Of a stretch of DNA of 64,000 nucleotides, positions 63,932 to 64,000 are shown in pieces; position 1 is the stretch's first letter; each line of letters begins with the position of its first letter. A program made the translations under genes and the position numbers. A model generated the notes under the pieces. The model did no database searches. It saw only the letters and a list, made by a program, of their open reading frames with translations, and was not told the origin of the DNA. Source of the stretch: Streptomyces sp. MNU76 (GTDB lineage: Bacteria; Actinomycetota; Actinomycetes; Streptomycetales; Streptomycetaceae). Location of the stretch: positions 186,001 to 250,000 of the forward strand of contig NZ_JAJKLK010000024.1 of assembly GCF_020982545.1 (NCBI RefSeq), in the 5' to 3' direction.

Positions 63932-64000
63932 ACCGGGAGAGACTCTCCGCGCCCGGCCAACAGAGGGTTGCGGGCGCGCGGACGGCGGTCGACCGGCGGC

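Overview
The window is high-GC actinobacterial DNA with GTG/ATG starts, ATGA-type gene overlaps, rare TTA codons and Streptomyces-type gene families. It reads as a Streptomyces chromosome. The left half (about 1-32.5 kb) is the end of a modular polyketide cluster. The right half (about 35-64 kb) is ordinary chromosome. Between them (32.5-35 kb) lies a decayed patch.

Polyketide part. Two type I PKS genes end the assembly line: a KS-AT-DH-KR-ACP module that enters from outside the window, and a terminal KS-AT-DH-KR-ACP-TE module. The terminal gene carries an apparent one-base frameshift near 5702. A coupled set follows for the methoxymalonyl-ACP extender (FkbK, FkbJ, FkbI and FkbH types); its O-methyltransferase (FkbG type) lies apart at 24.3 kb. 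On the minus strand are genes for a 2,6-dideoxy-D-sugar: RmlA, RmlB, 2,3-dehydratase, 3-ketoreductase and 4-ketoreductase, with no 3,5-epimerase. A glycosyltransferase and an O-carbamoyltransferase accompany them. Then come a type II thioesterase, a metallophosphoesterase/phosphopantetheinyl transferase pair, an AfsR/SARP-type activator with a TTA codon, and crotonyl-CoA carboxylase/reductase plus 3-hydroxybutyryl-CoA dehydrogenase for ethylmalonyl-CoA. Methoxymalonate, ethylmalonate, a terminal dienoate-type pair of modules and a carbamoylated 2-deoxy-D-rhamnose together match concanamycin-type plecomacrolides. This assignment is inference; no product is encoded directly.

The sugar region records a rearrangement. 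A unit [promoter-like box, carbamoyltransferase, glycosyltransferase] exists twice. One copy kept the carbamoyltransferase and reduced the glycosyltransferase to 12 codons. The other kept the glycosyltransferase and reduced the carbamoyltransferase to its last 11 sense codons and stop. A 161-bp hairpin MITE with CTAG target duplication lies next to the second copy.

Decayed patch. Minus-strand fragments of an asparagine-synthetase-like protein (as in lasso peptide clusters) and of an ABC transporter ATPase are frameshifted and fused end to end. A possible 112-residue Gly/Ser/Cys-rich protein lies next to them on the plus strand.

Right half. It holds a YihY-type membrane protein, an MpaB-type oxygenase, a methyltransferase, two tandem secreted beta-propeller proteins and a class II glutamine amidotransferase. 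An aromatic catabolic operon follows (FAD monooxygenase, hydroxyquinol-type dioxygenase, maleylacetate reductase) with a divergent GAF/AAA/Fis regulator and a perfect 17-bp palindrome in its promoter region. Then come a YceI-domain protein, tRNA-Pro(GGG), an LpqY-SugABC-like sugar importer, a frameshifted XRE/membrane/peptidoglycan-binding protein, a small secreted peptidoglycan-binding protein, a GH43-like hydrolase, an aldo/keto reductase, an OhrR/MarR regulator divergent from an esterase, monomeric isocitrate dehydrogenase, an MscS channel and an LPG-synthase-like membrane protein.
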